The notes below the pieces were generated by a model, which did not search any database, was not told where the DNA came from, and saw only the letters and a program-made list of their open reading frames with translations. DNA of 64,000 nucleotides from Viola odorata (lineage: Eukaryota; Streptophyta; Magnoliopsida; Malpighiales; Violaceae). Position numbers and translations under genes: made by a program. The stretch covers positions 4,781,501 to 4,845,500 of the forward strand of contig OY829544.1 of the NCBI GenBank assembly GCA_963691705.1, in the 5' to 3' direction. Shown here one piece after another: positions 24,750 to 39,229 of this stretch (position 1 is its first letter; each line of letters begins with the position of its first letter).

Positions 24750-24804
24750 CAAAAGGGATTAGAAACCTAGCAGCCTGACAAATTCACTTCCTTTCCCGTT
24801 ACAT

Positions 24805-27800
24805 TTATATCTGCAGATCGTCAAGTGAGAGCTCGGATGCTGACAATAGCTTCAGCTTCTGCAATTTTTTACCACAAGTTTTATCGTTAGGCCAATCCAG
24901 TGTCTCGAAATGGTGGGATTCCAGGAAGAATTTACTCACCGTCATAAATTGCGGAGGATCATCAAGACTCGTAGAGCCCAGAACTATTTCCCTTTGCAGT
25001 TTATTTGTAAGCTTGTGGCATACCCTTAACTGAAAAGTGAATTAAACATGTAAAATGCATGACTGTATATCCCAGAAAGGGGACCATGCCAAAGGAATAA
25101 GGAGTGGAAATGTTCGTACCTCAGATCTTGTAGCTCCACCTACAATAAACACGAAGATACGCCTACCCATCTTTTTGAAATCACTAGACGCATGTCTCAG
25201 TATTGAATCACTGCACGTAGCAAAAAGAAGTTGCATAAATAAATGAAGGCACAAAAAAAAGAAAAATAAAACTCCAACATGCACCAACTAGATTCGTTGG
25301 GGATCAGCAAAGATTAATTGACATGTGAAAGGATCAAGGAAAATGAACGAGACTAATGAGAAGGGGGTACAGTTATAAAGAGGGATTGAAACAAAACAGA
25401 TGATGGATCCCCATGGCTGGCATAGAAAGTTAAAATGAAAATGCACAGAAGATAATTAATACCTTGAATACCCATCATCAGAGTTTCGAGGCCGAGCCCA
25501 TGTCGGTGTCCGTCTTGATCTCATTGAATGAGGAGCTGGAGCTGTGGATAGAGGTGAAGCATATGATGTTGCATGGAAAGTCGGACTTGGGTCATTCATG
25601 CATGGATATTCATCCTTGGATAGTTCTCCTTTGTGAAGTTTATCAATAAGTTCCTGAAAAGTGATCAGCATGAATTTTATCACACAATCTTTTCCAATAA
25701 TTACCCAACTGTGCAAGACAAACAGAAGAGATCCATTAGGTCTAAAATCCAAAAAATTATTAGACTGTGAATTATAAGACTGTGAGTAGGAATAATTATT
25801 TGACTGTGAAATGGAAATCGATAGAATCCGTTCTAAGCAGATAAGTAACAACCTAGTTATGTTCAACTCAGAAAAAACTAACCATAAAAACCTTGTATTC
25901 ACCAAAAACAGAACCATAAAAGAAAAGCCAGAGAAGGAACCAAAAAAAGAAACCCCACTTTGGATGCACAGAATCACAGGAAAAAGAGCTATTTAGGCAA
26001 ATAAGGAACCAATTGAAAAGAACATGGGCCACCAAAGATATCCCCGAAAATATACCAATAAGAAAACTGGGTCATACCTCAATCATGGGGTAGAAGCGTG
26101 ATAATTGCCACTGTGTTTGTTCCTCAGCAGAACGATCTTTTCTAGCTGCACGCTTTTTCTGGAGATGAATGGAAAGTATATATAAGCTGAAAAGTTAATA
26201 ATAAGGAAAAAGATTTCAACAAATGAATATGTTCACCTTATGAATGTCAAACTTCAGAGAGAAAGCTGTAGTTGAACTCTTTTTGGTCTCTGGTGATCCT
26301 ACAAGCAACCTCATATTATTCACAGCATTCATGTCATCCTGTGGTAATCTTGCCAACTGAATGAAATTCAAAATTAGAACAATTACATTAGTATTGATTT
26401 TCATGAAAAAATACCATCAATTACATAAAAAGAACTAAATGATCCCCAAGAGGTGCAAGACATTGTGATCCCATAAAATATTTAGTCAAGGATACCAACC
26501 TTCATCAAATTATGACCCTTTTCACCATCAAACTTCTCAGGATAAATAGAAGCAAGAATCATCAACAACCGCAACTTGTTTTCATGACTTATGTCCTGTA
26601 TAAAAAAGGCAATTCTGTTTTATAATTGGACTGGAAGTTGGTAATGCAGGTGTTAAAATTTTAAGCGAATGTTTACCTCCTTCGTAGTAAAGAACTTAAT
26701 CACATCCTTCATTCCAGCATCTCCAAACACCAGATCCTGCTCTAGCTTCCCAAGTTCACGAAGCCCCACCTCCCTGATGATTCTGTTGATTTTTCCTGCA
26801 ATCTGCAACCATAAGGTATGAAGTGGATGTTCATCTTCTACATAACATGTATACACCATAATATTCACCCAGGAGAGGTCATAATAAGTTAAAACAAGTT
26901 AAAGTCACCCCTAGTATGTGCTTTCTATAGAAAGAATCAAATAAACTAAGATTCAAGTTTTCAGGAGAAATTGACAGCATCAATTTCAGACAAACAGCAG
27001 AGACAAAATGAAAGGAAAACAAAGATAAACAAGAGTAATCCACCTTAACATAATCGAGTAAATCTACCAAGGTTGTGAAGTATATTCTTAATTAATTCCC
27101 TCAAACAATTTTCCAAAAACCTAGAAATATGTGCTTGTAGCACCCCAACAACACGAATCCCAGTGAACTAATATCCCCTCACACTTCCTATGACAAAAAA
27201 ATACAACCAATACAATTACCAGGAATAACTAAGTTCCTAATAATTCCAATTTAAAAAAGTGCATCCATGATCAGTGTTCCAGTTCCATATCACAGAACTC
27301 CTTAGGCATAGAGACATGTAAAGAGATTTCATCCCTTCTAAAATAGAACCAAACAGCACAAACTAACTACACAGGTAGAGTTAACAATCTAGAAGGCTTT
27401 AAATTACTACTTCTAGAAACCAGATTTCAATAATGGCATCTAGAAAGCAAATAGGTACAACACAATACCTTACGGTTACCAGAACAGCAAGCATATTGGA
27501 TATCAGAGTTATAAAAGATCTGATGACACACAAAATGCGAGAATCTGATACCATAATGCACTTGCACTAGAGGTTGGAAATATGTAAGCGCAACAGTGTG
27601 GCTTGTAAGTAAACAAAGTAATAAATAAGTGAACAAATCAAAATAAATGACAAGGATGCCTAAACAAAACAAAAAGCCTTAAGAAAGGCACCATTGGAGA
27701 AACCAGGGACAGGTCATAGCACAGGAAAAGCCCTGGCGGTACCAAAAAAAAAGTTCCTGCAAAAAGCTCAATGTGGAAAATAGTTTTAGCCTAGCACATG

Positions 27801-30800
27801 AAGTAGGGATCCTTTCTTATAATAAGAAAAAGTATAATAAATTATGCTGCAACATGTTTGTAAACAAAACTACAATTGCAATTGTAATTGTTCTGTTATT
27901 TGGTATCCATTTTCCACCTGTGAAAAGAAAAGGTGGTTAACTATCAGAAGCAAGAAACCAACCTCCACGTGAAGGGATAGCTTGTCAATTTGTTCGCTGT
28001 ATTGTGGTAATGCTTGAACCATCTGCTGCAAGTCGCGTGTAGAAAGTTCCCCACCATCTCTGTATAACAGATACTTCAAGTTCAAGGTCAGATTAAACTA
28101 AAATTCATTATATGTTCCTATTTTTACCCTTTTTCAGTATATTAAGTGGATTTTTCTGTAATTTCCAGCTACTCAAGTTTTTAAGGTTGTTTACATAAGG
28201 GTAGAATAGGAAAACAGGTCTTTTTTCCAAATCTCCTCCCATTAACCATTTTTCAAGTTATGAAGTAAACTGAACCATGTAGCTACCCTTCCAAGCCTGG
28301 GCCAGCAGTGGGGCAATATGGGACCTAGTGGTAAGTCATGCGTTTAAATCCTTGAAACCCCAAAGAAAAAATAAAATCCTGCCCTTGCATTCGATTCCTT
28401 CCCTTTCCCTAGGTAGATCTTGTATCCATAAAGAATTGTGAATTTCATTTACTTCCCTTTCTTTCCCTTCCACTTCCCTCAATCTAACAAGCACCAAGTG
28501 GCTGGGATGATATTGCATGCAAGCATTGATGCTCGTCAACTTTTAAGCAGTGTGAAAACATTGCAAAACACACTGAAAAGCCGAATGATGCGCTTAAAAA
28601 AAAGTATAAAAATCCTCCCCAGAGACGAAGCCGTGACAAAACTTACTCTAAGAATAAAGAAGACCATCATTGCGAAAAACGCTTCCATAAATCATAACTC
28701 AATGCATGCTTGTGAAAACTCATTGAACTCGATCAGTTTTAGCCTTGTTTTCTAGCTCATTTATTTGTTTGATATGCTCAACCAAACAATCTTTGTTGTT
28801 AAACTATTTTATTTCTGAATTTGAACCCTCAACTCATCCAAGGCTAAAACTGGTAAAAGTGTCTCTGCCAGGTCATAATCATCTCATAACTGATCAAAAA
28901 CCTGAGCTTGTATTTCCTATTGCCCTCATAAAAAAGTGTTTAGAAATATATAAAAATCAAAACACTGCACGAACCTAGAACCATGTTGGATCTTTGCAGC
29001 TTTATTCTTTGACACAAAGTTGGTCATTTTCTCGTGCAACCGTTCGCTAGCCTATTAAGGCAGAGAAACATCAGAACACTCAGATAATGCAAGCTTAAAA
29101 GTTAAAACCAACAAAACATGTAGGCACCATACTCACATCTGCTATGTGTGCATGGCGGAGCTCAAGCCAAATAGGATCATGTTCCTCCAAAAGAACTTCC
29201 TTTTTTTCAGGTGGTCCACCAGTTTTGCTTGGAACCTAAACAGTAAGAGTCCTCAATGTAAAGTGCCCTAAAGAGATCTACCAGCATTCTAGTAAAGTTA
29301 AGAGCAAATACAGAACTCAAAAACATATAACTTACCTCATGCACATATTTATTTCCCTCCATATTCAATAAATCATGGCACATTGCATCATACGTCCACT
29401 CATGTATGACAGGAGCAATCTAGAAGCATAAAATAAACATGTTAGTTAAAGTTCAAGGCTAATCAGCAAGCATATAAATGATTACAAGCAACATATACAT
29501 TTAAAGACCTGATCTACAGATCTATCCAATATGAGCAGCTCGCATGTTTCGGTCTGAGGAAAGTTCTCAATCTTTTTATAATGCATTAGACGATCCCAAA
29601 CTCTAGCAGCAAGCTTTGTAGGAATGAGATCGCGGCAAGTTGTCATTGTTGTTACATCAAGAGATTTGGCAGCACGATAGCGCACAAAAGGAAATTCCTA
29701 AAAAATGGATGTATAACTTTCTCAGAATATCACCAAGAGTTCAAGACACTAAGATCCAGCACATGAAAAGCATAATATATACCCTCAGGGAAGCAAAAAC
29801 AGTGGCAATGCGAGAAGCCACCACATTTAAACATGCATCACCCTTGCGAGAATCCTCCTCATCCCCAAAAAGTTCCTCCAAAGCCCTTTCGTTGTCAGTG
29901 ACAAAACCCTGCATGAAGCTCATCGGTGGGAACAATGAAGAAAACACCATTAAAAGATGCAAGAATGTTGTGATGCAGATACAAAAACAAAAAACAAACT
30001 GCTACACTGTGGGAAGAGAAGAAATATGGATCAAAATGCAAAGCATTTACAAGTAAAAACATAAGCTTCCTACTGAAAGGGACATCAAATGCCAGGAATG
30101 ATACTAGTTTAAACAAGAAACTGAGGGGAAAAGTACTTTGTGCAACGAAGTGGTAAGATCGTTAACCCAGACCTACCGCAATCACCCCTCATCCACAATG
30201 GCCAAGCGTAAGGGGGGAGAACCAAAAACTTCTCCAAAAAGAAAAGATTTTCAAATATCCAGCAAAATAATGGTACCCACAATGGAATATGAGGATAACA
30301 GGGATTGGTACTTCGTCATGCAATCTAAGTTTTCCTCAGAAACAGCAGTTGCTACAATAAAAGAGGATCTGTATGTTTCAATGGATCCATGATTTCCCTC
30401 CTTTTCTGTTCTGTCTATAAGGTGTATGCAGCTATAGTGCTACAATTTGTCCATTGAATAGTTGAAATAGTAATCAACTCACAATATTTACTTTCTTCTT
30501 ACTTTTATTTTGTCATATAAACTGAGTTAAAAGATGAATGGTACCAAAAATTCCATGATTTTGAGAACTCAATACATAAAATGACATTCTATGAACGCAC
30601 AAAGAAAATCAATTCACTACCTTTAAACAAAAAAAAACCAATTGGATTCGTTATAAAACATGAATGGGAAAAGGGAAATAACAATGAAGCTGCAATAAGA
30701 ATGAACATGTAATAAAGAAAGAGCATAATCAACAAAATTTGTCGATTCATAATAAACAAGAAGAATGGAGAAGCGTCAGATACCTGGCTATCTATAGCAA

Positions 30801-33800
30801 AATATTCCAAATTCATCTGCAATATAAACCAAATTGGAAGTATATCAATAGGTATCGGTAACCTTTTGTCAGATCAAGACAACAGATATAACATGAATGA
30901 CATCACGAATTTCTTCAGCACGCTTTGAAACTTTTCCCCAGAAAGATGCATACCTCATTCAGTGCACCTATGCGACGTACAACACTGTCCTCTTTCTTGA
31001 TGCGGGAAACCAATTCCCTTGAAACGGATGAGCTAAAAAAAACAAATGCTCTGTCCATATGCAGAGACAAAATCATAAAAAAGTCCCAAGAACAATAAGT
31101 GCGTTGATTTAAGAGAAACTTAGGATACTAAAACTATATCTTAAACAAAAGGTTTGCATACTTCCTGTACAGAGGTGGTTTCCCAGACATGTCTGATATG
31201 AACATGCGAACACTGCAAACAAGACCAACAATGAGAACCATATAAGTCAGAGATTACAAAACATTGGGCATGAAGGAGGCAAAGACAAACAGATACAAGA
31301 GACATGTCTACACCTGTCCCTCTTTTATGCAAGACCAAAAAAAAGAAGTGCTTGTGTTGTTTCAAGCATAATTGCAAGTAAAACCTTTTACACAAAAGTA
31401 CTAGTTGGCATTGCAATTGAATACTAGGAAGATGAAAAGGAGTTGAAGTCAGATTCACTAAACAGACAAACCAGAGAATTCAATCAGGCAGTTAACGATT
31501 CTACCACTTAAACTCAGTAACACAACGAATAATAGGGCAAATCCCAAAAATCTTGAGGCACAAAACTTATTAAAGACAGTGTATCTCAAGATGTGTCATA
31601 CAATTACGTCTAGTGATGAAACTCATATTCATCATTCCTCTCCTTAGCTTAACAAATCAGATAATGTCTCAAAGATCATTCTTTCACACAAACAGACATA
31701 GCAGGGAGGGGAGGTGTTGTTGCAAAGACAAGGAATGATCTCTATCTTAACTTCACATCAATACTAATGAAATAATTTTAGAACTCCATAAAAAAACCAT
31801 TAGAAGAGTTAATGACATTTCTCTATATTAACAAGGGAGAATAATGATGAACCAGCAGTTAATATAATGCGAAAAAACGATGACAGGTAAGGACAACCAA
31901 AAGTGGCATTCAATCAAAGAAAAACATATCACTTCTCTTCTGATGGTTGGATGAAGTATATAGCATCCATGGAAGGCAATGGCTGTCTGCGCTTGTATAT
32001 ATCTTCTACCACTGCAAGGAGAAATGAAATGAAGCACCATTTAGAAATAAAAAAACAGCAATTCATGATGGTATTGAACAAAAGATTCAAAGTAGTTTTC
32101 ACTGTCACATCTTCTTAACCAAAATATTTGAATTGTCGCACAAATTAAATTTCCCTAATAGAGAGAGGTTACTCCAACTTAAAAGAGTAAAAACTACTTA
32201 AAACATTCAGTCAAAATGAGTTATATTTCCAGGAAACTGTAATACTGAAGGACGCGCCTGGAGCATTAGATGACAATGTCAAACCAGCTATAGCAATAAA
32301 ATAGGAAATGGTTCCCAAAAAGGTATGGTTGTCTAAATACATATTCTGATAAGCAACCAAAGTGCCATGAAATTGTTCATACCATACATGCATTAGAAAT
32401 ATCCAAACAGCATTCAAACAATTTACAGTTCATCATCACAATTCTAACTATTGTGTCCAAACAACATATTGTAGCGACATCCACTAAAAGAAAAAAAAAA
32501 TCTTCCCAGTCTTGCTCTTGAAAAGTTGTCTTGAAGATATTTTCAAAAACACAGCCAAAGAAGCTAAAAAGTTACAGGGATACTCCTTCAATTCTTACAT
32601 GAAACTCCTTCCTGTGTGATATCTGCCATCTTGCACGCATAAGACATGACCTTTACAGTAAATCTGTCCATGATAAGCACCTACAAACAAGGGAGTCAGA
32701 ACACACAACCAAAAAAATGCGTATTATAGAAGACAAAAGAATGACATCATACACGCATTCAAATAGATCATCACAAAAAAAAAGATTGTGGCTTGTGTGC
32801 ACACACAAAGATAAAGGAGTATTTCAACAGTGTACACAAACTATAGAAGATAAACCTCAATAGCAACCTAGAAACTAAATGTAAAGCAACAAATGGTTAA
32901 ACTCAAAGCAGGATATGGACCCTAGAACCTAAATATAAAGTAGTTCTTTCAGTTCTCTACTACAACAGCAAAAGGAAAAAGGTAATTCAGGGCAAGCTCT
33001 AAGAGTGGCCAAATTTTGACCAGCATTTATTAGAACTGGGCATGGTCAATATAAGGTTCACACAAGCCAAAAATAGCAATTGTATCAAGAAAACTAGCCT
33101 CGTTCTGAATTTTGAACAGAAAAAGAGAATAAATAACTCTAGAGACTATAAAAAGTGGTCCAATTACTTAATCCAGGGGTCAACAAAGTTCAGCCCCAGC
33201 CCCTGTTTGCAGGACCTGGTAGACAACATTTGTTCTTTTCCATCTCTTTTATCTTTTTGTTTTTGAAGGCATAATCATCCAAAACGCCAAGGCATATGAG
33301 GACTAGCAAACAACCCGCTAAAAAAAGAACAAAGCTAAAATACCTTCCAGGTTGATTTTGATTCTTTTACTTTGGCAGCACGAAGCATTTCAAGCAATAA
33401 GCCTGAATATACAACAAATAAAGATTAGAAAGTCAAATCAGTACAATTAACTACTGATAACAAGCAGAATGACTATGCCTAAACTATTGCAAAAAAAGAT
33501 ACTGATAGTATCAATCAATTTAAGCGAGTCCCAATAGCCTGGCGTTTTGTCCCTCTAGTAATTAACTCAAGTATTCACAACCAGAGTAACATCAATCCTT
33601 CATTTACATGTTTCAAGATCCTCTGGCTGAGATTTGATTGTGAACACTAAAGTTGATGCTTGAGTGCTTGAGATTTGATTATTCCACCCATGAAACTAAA
33701 CCAAGATTCATTGCAAAATGCATTTATAATCTAACAATTTAAATTACATTCCTCTACCATACTCACACAACTCTCACCCTATTGCCAATTCTGACAAAAC

Positions 33801-34422
33801 AAACTTGTAGGATCCTTTCATCTACATTTCTTTTTTGATACAATAAATCCCACTTTAGGTGAGTAAACCCCAAACCTACAACAACATATTAAACCCATGG
33901 CAAGTGGCGGCATAAGAGTAATTGGCTTCGAGCAATGCTGCTCAACCATATGACTTGACTTGCTGTACTGTATCTGCAGTTTCCAATCTAACCATGGCAT
34001 TTGAATCCTTTACCAAACCAATCACACCACATACTTCTTTCATCCAATCTCTTGTCAGTTCACTACCTAAACAAAAACCTCAGGCAATTCCAACTCCAGT
34101 CACCAACTGCCACACATCCGTCTACCTCCATTAATCATTTAACAACTGGCACGCAATAAATGACAACCAATTCGCATTCACTATACCAAAGCAACTAACT
34201 AACTAAACAAAGTTGGCTAGTAATAACTTATCAAGACACATGAAGAAAACTACCTCCGGTGATTGAACACAAAATCATGCTATTAGAAGCGAGCATAACC
34301 ATTTACATAAAATCAACAAGTATAAAGAGAAAGGGGAGATTGGACTGACGTTCGCGGCTTAGTTGTTTGAAGTTCTTGTAATCGCCACCGTAGGAGGAGG
34401 AGTCGGAGTCCGAGAACGACAT
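24805..34422 (-). CDS. KEU: KEULE-type Sec1/Munc18 (SM) protein
   Basis: The product (664 aa; Arabidopsis KEULE 666) binds syntaxins such as KNOLLE and drives SNARE-mediated vesicle fusion at the plasma membrane and cell plate. The 21 exons, 5' to 3', are 34350-34422, 33344-33402, 32599-32680, 31933-32011, 31162-31212, 30954-31050, 30784-30816, 29783-29908, 29509-29697, 29336-29419, 29137-29235, 28975-29051, 27963-28059, 26677-26802, 26500-26595, 26237-26356, 26078-26158, 25463-25653, 25120-25210, 24940-25029 and 24805-24858. All junctions keep frame and use GT-AG. Family marks are [15 protein letters not shown] near residue 55, [79 protein letters not shown] and [15 protein letters not shown]. 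There is no membrane segment, as expected for a peripheral protein. Exons 1-3 have a transposon-captured copy at 12.3-14.8 kb. It could instead be the close paralogue SEC1A or SEC1B. Confidence 0.96.
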
Positions 34423-35801
34423 CGTGCGACGGCTGTGTCCAACTCCAACGCCGGTGGTTGCTATGCCGGATCCAAAAACGAGAAGTAGAATGGGATCGTT
34501 TCAAGTGATCACCACCAAGTAGAGAGGGGGTGAGAGATCGAAAGAAGGAGAAAAGTGGGAAAAGGGAAATGTTGCTATATATTCTTTCTGTCTTTGTTGG
34601 CTTTAATTTGAAGATAATTATTTATTAGTTACATACTAGTTATTGATTAGAGGGGAAAAATTACAATTTATTGGGTTGATTATGCGTGGTGATGGCGTGT
34701 TGACCGTTTGATTGAACCGGTGAGTTTCAATTTCGCGTATCGTCGTTTTTGGACCGGGCAAGCGTCGTTTCAGTGTATGTGAAATTACTCTTGTATCCAT
34801 GATTTTTGCTCTTTTTTATTACTTATTTACACCTCTCAAATTGTTAATGACAGAAGTAATAATTAATAATTTTAATAATAGCACTTGATATAATCCATGT
34901 GGGGAAATATAATTAATTCTTTTTTTATCTATTTCCACGTTAGGAAAAGTCTTGCCTGGTTTTCTTGACATGCATTTTTTCTTATTTTGGTTGAAACATA
35001 CGTGTGTTGAATCTAGAAATAAAAAGAAAAAGGAAACTTCTTGCTCCCTTCCAAAACGTTTAGTACGGTCTAAGATATTTTACTTGAAATTTGAAATGGG
35101 TTATGGTATTGGTATGATTGGTATAGTTGAGCGAATTTACCACATCTTTATAGTTGTAGTAAAGTAATGGTAACAATTAATGAAAATATGATTGGTATAG
35201 TTGAGCGAACTCGTTTCTGATACCAACACACGACACGTATTGGCCTCATCTTTTTTGTCCAACTATTTTGATCATATTCTTAGTGGCGGAGCTAGAATTT
35301 ATTTTCAGTGGGTGTAAAACTAAATAGAGTAGTATGTATTATAAAATCATGTAAATATATAAATTTGAAACAAGTTAGACGTTTTTTCACATTTTAAATG
35401 ACTTGCTGCATAATAATTTCATTATCAACACAACCAAATATATATTTTGACTAAAAAAGTTGCAAAATTTGTTTTGTAAAAAGATATTTAATAAAAGAAA
35501 TACATGAATCTTAAATTTATAGACTAATCTCATAATTTAATTAGACCTTAAAAAGTATTATAATCGAATGATCGCACATTTATTTTGAAACGTGTTTTAC
35601 TGCCTTTTAGGTATTGAATTTATGTAATTACTCTATTTTTTTGACATAAATAGAAATTTAGACAAGATGATTCGAATTTAAAATTTTATAAAAGTGCAAC
35701 TGAACTACAAGTTCATTGATAACTTATGTAATTACTCGTTGTAACGGTTCTTTAGTGGTGTCAATAAATAAATTGAGTGAGTTTATATTTAGAAATATAC
35801 T

Positions 35802-35830
<29 letters not shown>
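35802..35830. repeat. (TA)n microsatellite
   Basis: About 13 TA dinucleotides in a row. Confidence 0.9.
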
Positions 35831-35833
<3 letters not shown>

Positions 35834-37541
35834 TAAGTAATACATTTCTAAAAGAAAATCAACAGCACCCAAAGATTACACATAGCTCTGCCCCAGCGTG
35901 CATACTCTTAAACAATTATTGGTGCTGAACACGATAATTATAGTTGTTAAAAATATTTATAAAATTAAAATTAATTTGAAATTAATGTTTCTGTTATATT
36001 ATATTTTGAAATTAATTTCTTTTATTGTTGTAAATGGTATTTTTATATATATTGTTGTAATCGTGTCAATGTTGTGAGATTTTTAAGTTCCTAGAATCCT
36101 GATATTTTTTATTTGTTCACGTCGTATTGTCTGTATTTGATGTCCCTGTAAGTGTTTGTGGTTAGTAGGTTTTGATGTTTACCAATACCGGTTGGCAAAT
36201 GCAAAGTGCAAACTCGACTAGGTCTGGTTCACAATCAGCCAGCAGGCCCAGGCCCGTAGAGAAGGTTTTATTGCCATCATGAGTTATATAGGCCTTAGCT
36301 ACTTGGTTTCGTCACTCCAGTATAAAAGGGCCGAACTTTTCATTACTCATCTTCTTAAAAATAAGCTTAAAGCCCAAAACTAGAGGTGCTGTTTGCTCTC
36401 ACTATGTTGTGTTGTTTCAAACGTTGTTCCATCATTAGATTTTGTGATTGAAAGTTGTTAAAATGTTTGAGGCTAGCATTGGATGGGTCCACTTGAGGAG
36501 AGAATTTAAAAAATTACGTTCGACCACTAGTAAAAAATCCGAAGCATTCGTTTGATTTAATTTTTTTAAAATTAAAATGAGTTCACACCTGTTGATTTGC
36601 ACCAATGAATGAGAGTAAACGAACTTAGAACAGTATGGACTAGGCGCACTAATAATAATAATTTATAAGTCCTAACACTAAAATAAAGAAATACTTACAA
36701 CCCAAGTCAAAACTCAAGTAGGCCATGCACACCTCTGTAGAATCATAGGGCTCTTGAAAATATATGATCATCATGTTTGAAGCTTCAAAGCTTCATAATT
36801 TACGACATTTGTGTTCAATTTTCTCTCCAGTAACTCAACCCCACTCAGAATGGAAACAGAGGAAAGAAACAAAAAATAGTGGCACAGCCAGCCAAAGGTT
36901 GCCAAAAGAAAATTAAAAGAAGAAAAGTTATGTTATGGATATTATTATTGTAAAAAGGCCTACTACAGTACAGGGTGCATCTGACCTCGCCCAGTTCTTG
37001 TCAAACAACTCAACAAGATACAAGATATGAGCAACGAGTTGGATCATACAAAATTAAATTTATGCGCTGGCTAGCTGTGCCCACACTGAAAAATAGAGGA
37101 ATTCTTTCCACAACAACATTGATCAAAATTATAACTCGATTCAATCAAAATGTACAAGATCCAAAAAGGACTCCACAAGGGAAGCATCCACATGGATGTC
37201 CTCTCTTTCTCTTCTTCTCTCTCTTTTGTTTTTAATGATTCCATCGACAGAGTTAGGACTTAGGATAACCGAACTCACGTCTCGTTTTATCTGAAAATTA
37301 AAAAATACAATATCAGAAAAACAATTTTTTTAGAATTGATTATATTTGAATGAGATTATTCTTTTAGGTAAAAGCTAAAAAAATACTAGAGATGGAACTC
37401 TTATCGTTGGTTTTTATTAAGCAGACTTCCCAATTCTCAATAACCAATAAGAGCAACCATGACAATACAGAGAGCGAAACCAAAGAAACCCAGAAAGTGC
37501 CAAGTTTTCACTTTGACCCAAAAATCCCTATTTTACATTAG

Positions 37542-37574
37542 CCCCCCCGCCCCCCCCCCCCCCCCCCCCCGCCC
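37542..37574. repeat. Poly-C tract interrupted by single Gs
   Basis: Seven C, one G, about 21 C, one G, three C. On the minus strand this is a long G-run downstream of the GIL1/IRKI-like stop codon, in its probable 3' UTR or flank. It can form a G-quadruplex or i-motif and is also a likely spot for length error in the assembly. Confidence 0.9.
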
Positions 37575-37685
37575 AAAGAAGTATTCCTGAAGATGACCAC
37601 TTAATTAACAAACAAAAGCTGTAGTATTACAATATTGTAACCAACACATTCAACATTTTGACCAAACTAAAAAACCCTAATTAAT

Positions 37686-39229
37686 TTAAGGAGATGGGGT
37701 TAAACTTAAACCCTTATCATTACTATTATTATTATTATAGTACCTGCAAAGCACCTTGCACTTGACCAAGTTGCCATAGACGTAGAACCCAGGTGCAACC
37801 ATGATCCTAACCAAGGTTGGGACCAGCTTCTTGGCCCTGTCTCCGCCCATATCCTCCATGTAGACAGAGTCGAACCTCACCCCTGCATCAACCCTAAAGA
37901 TTGGTAAACCAGGGTGCACAGAATTAGCCAAGAGATGCACCAACCACACATTCTTAGATGCACCAAAGAATGCCTGCAACAATGGCTCAGGCCATGCTCT
38001 GTTCCAACCCAACATAGCAACAATCTCACTCATTTTCCTGTCACAAAACTTGCTGAACTCCTCACTGAAATGCCTTGTCCCTTTGTTCAACACCTCATCC
38101 CATGTCAGCTCTTTCAGGACATTGAAAGATGCGTAATTTGCTTCACATCTGTCGATTGGGTTCAAGATTTGGATCACTGCACTCTTTTGGAACCCAACAG
38201 ATTCAAAATCTTCGAAGAAAGCCTTGTTCAACAATGCCTCAAGGTAAAAAAGAACACTTTTTGGGTTCTTGGAGAATGAAATCTTGATCTCATAAGGTTG
38301 AAGGAGCAAAGAGATCTTCTCAAAGACTCTGCCTCCCATGTTCTTTAGCTGCAGAGTAAGTGCCCTGCTCAAAACCCTAACAGATGCTCTGGATTCAGAT
38401 ACTGAAACCAAGAACTGATCCACAATCAATTTTTCACTGACACCCATCTCACCATTTTTGGGGAAATTAGCATTACTGACACTTCTAGCTCCATCAAGAC
38501 CAGATTTCAAGTTATGGCAGTAAATTTCAAGCTTGTTGAGCTTCTTTTCAAGCTCAGACACGGAATATTTTAGCCTCGAGGATTCAAGAATTGCCTCGTC
38601 TCTCTTTCTTGCGGCTTGAATGAGCTTATGAGAAAGCTCAGCTACTGCAATCTTCCATTGCTCTTCTCTTGCAGGGGAGGCATCAGTTGATTTTGGGCTC
38701 TTTCTTGCCAGTGATGAGAAAATATACTTGAAAATGCCATTAGGGCTTGCGATGAAATTCCTGTTTAAATTATTACTACCGTTGTTGTTGTTGTCCAAGG
38801 GAACAACAGAAATCTTCTCCCTCGCATGCGGTCGACACTTGTTGCAAGAAACAGAGCCATCTCCTCCTCCAGTACTGGGATTTGAGTGGTGATCATGATG
38901 ATCTTGTTGTTGTCGTTTCTTGTTATTGTGCCTGCCGGTTTTGAACTGATGAAGAGGTGTTGGGTGGTGTTTTATTGGAGTTGGGGTCGCATCTTCTTGT
39001 TCTTCTCTCTCACATTCTTGAATCTGCCACCAGGAAAAAATACAAAAATTAAATTAAACAAAACAGAAAAAAGAGGAATTGAAAAGTTTATGTATTGTTT
39101 GTAACATTTTTGGGGAGAACTTACAGGAGTGATGTGGTGGGGTTGATGAAGAGATGGAGGAGGAGCTGGAGGAGATGACGGAGATTTAGAGGAAGAAGGA
39201 GAAGGAGAAGAGGAGAAGGAAGGAGCCAT
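37686..39229 (-). CDS. GIL1 / IRK-interacting-protein-like (DUF641) protein
   Basis: Two exons, 39125-39229 and 37686-39017, give 478 aa. The N-terminus is low complexity (Ser/Pro, then His/Gln-rich), followed by a NNNNGSN run. A DUF641-type region with a coiled coil follows (EEQWKIAVAELSHKLIQAAR, SVSELEKKLNKLEIYC). The conserved C-terminal part has YLEALLNKAFFEDFESVGFQ, ASKNVWLVHLLANSV, FDSVYMEDM and RIMVAPGFYVYG. Family members are GIL1 (gravitropism in the light) and IRKI, a partner of the INFLORESCENCE AND ROOT APICES receptor kinase; their biochemistry is poorly known. The best-looking acceptor (ggcag at 39025-39027) is out of frame; the AG seven bases further in (caag|aat) keeps the frame and was chosen. 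A one-base sequence error is the alternative. Confidence 0.85.

Larger units (their letters stand above)
34423..37685. other. KEULE 5' leader/promoter side and intergenic DNA
   Basis: The KEULE leader reaches to about 34550; a possible TATA (tatatag on the minus strand) lies near 34575-34582. From 34600 on the DNA is AT-rich with no gene. Around 36180-36360 is a less AT-rich block with no ORF. A short ORF at 36975-37235 has no recognisable features. Confidence 0.5.

Noticed and set aside
28438..30392. Plus-strand ORFs within the KEULE gene
   Set aside because: They cover introns and antisense exons and have no family features.
37914..38279. Plus-strand ORF of 121 codons
   Set aside because: Exact antisense of the conserved C-terminal part of the GIL1/IRKI-like gene.
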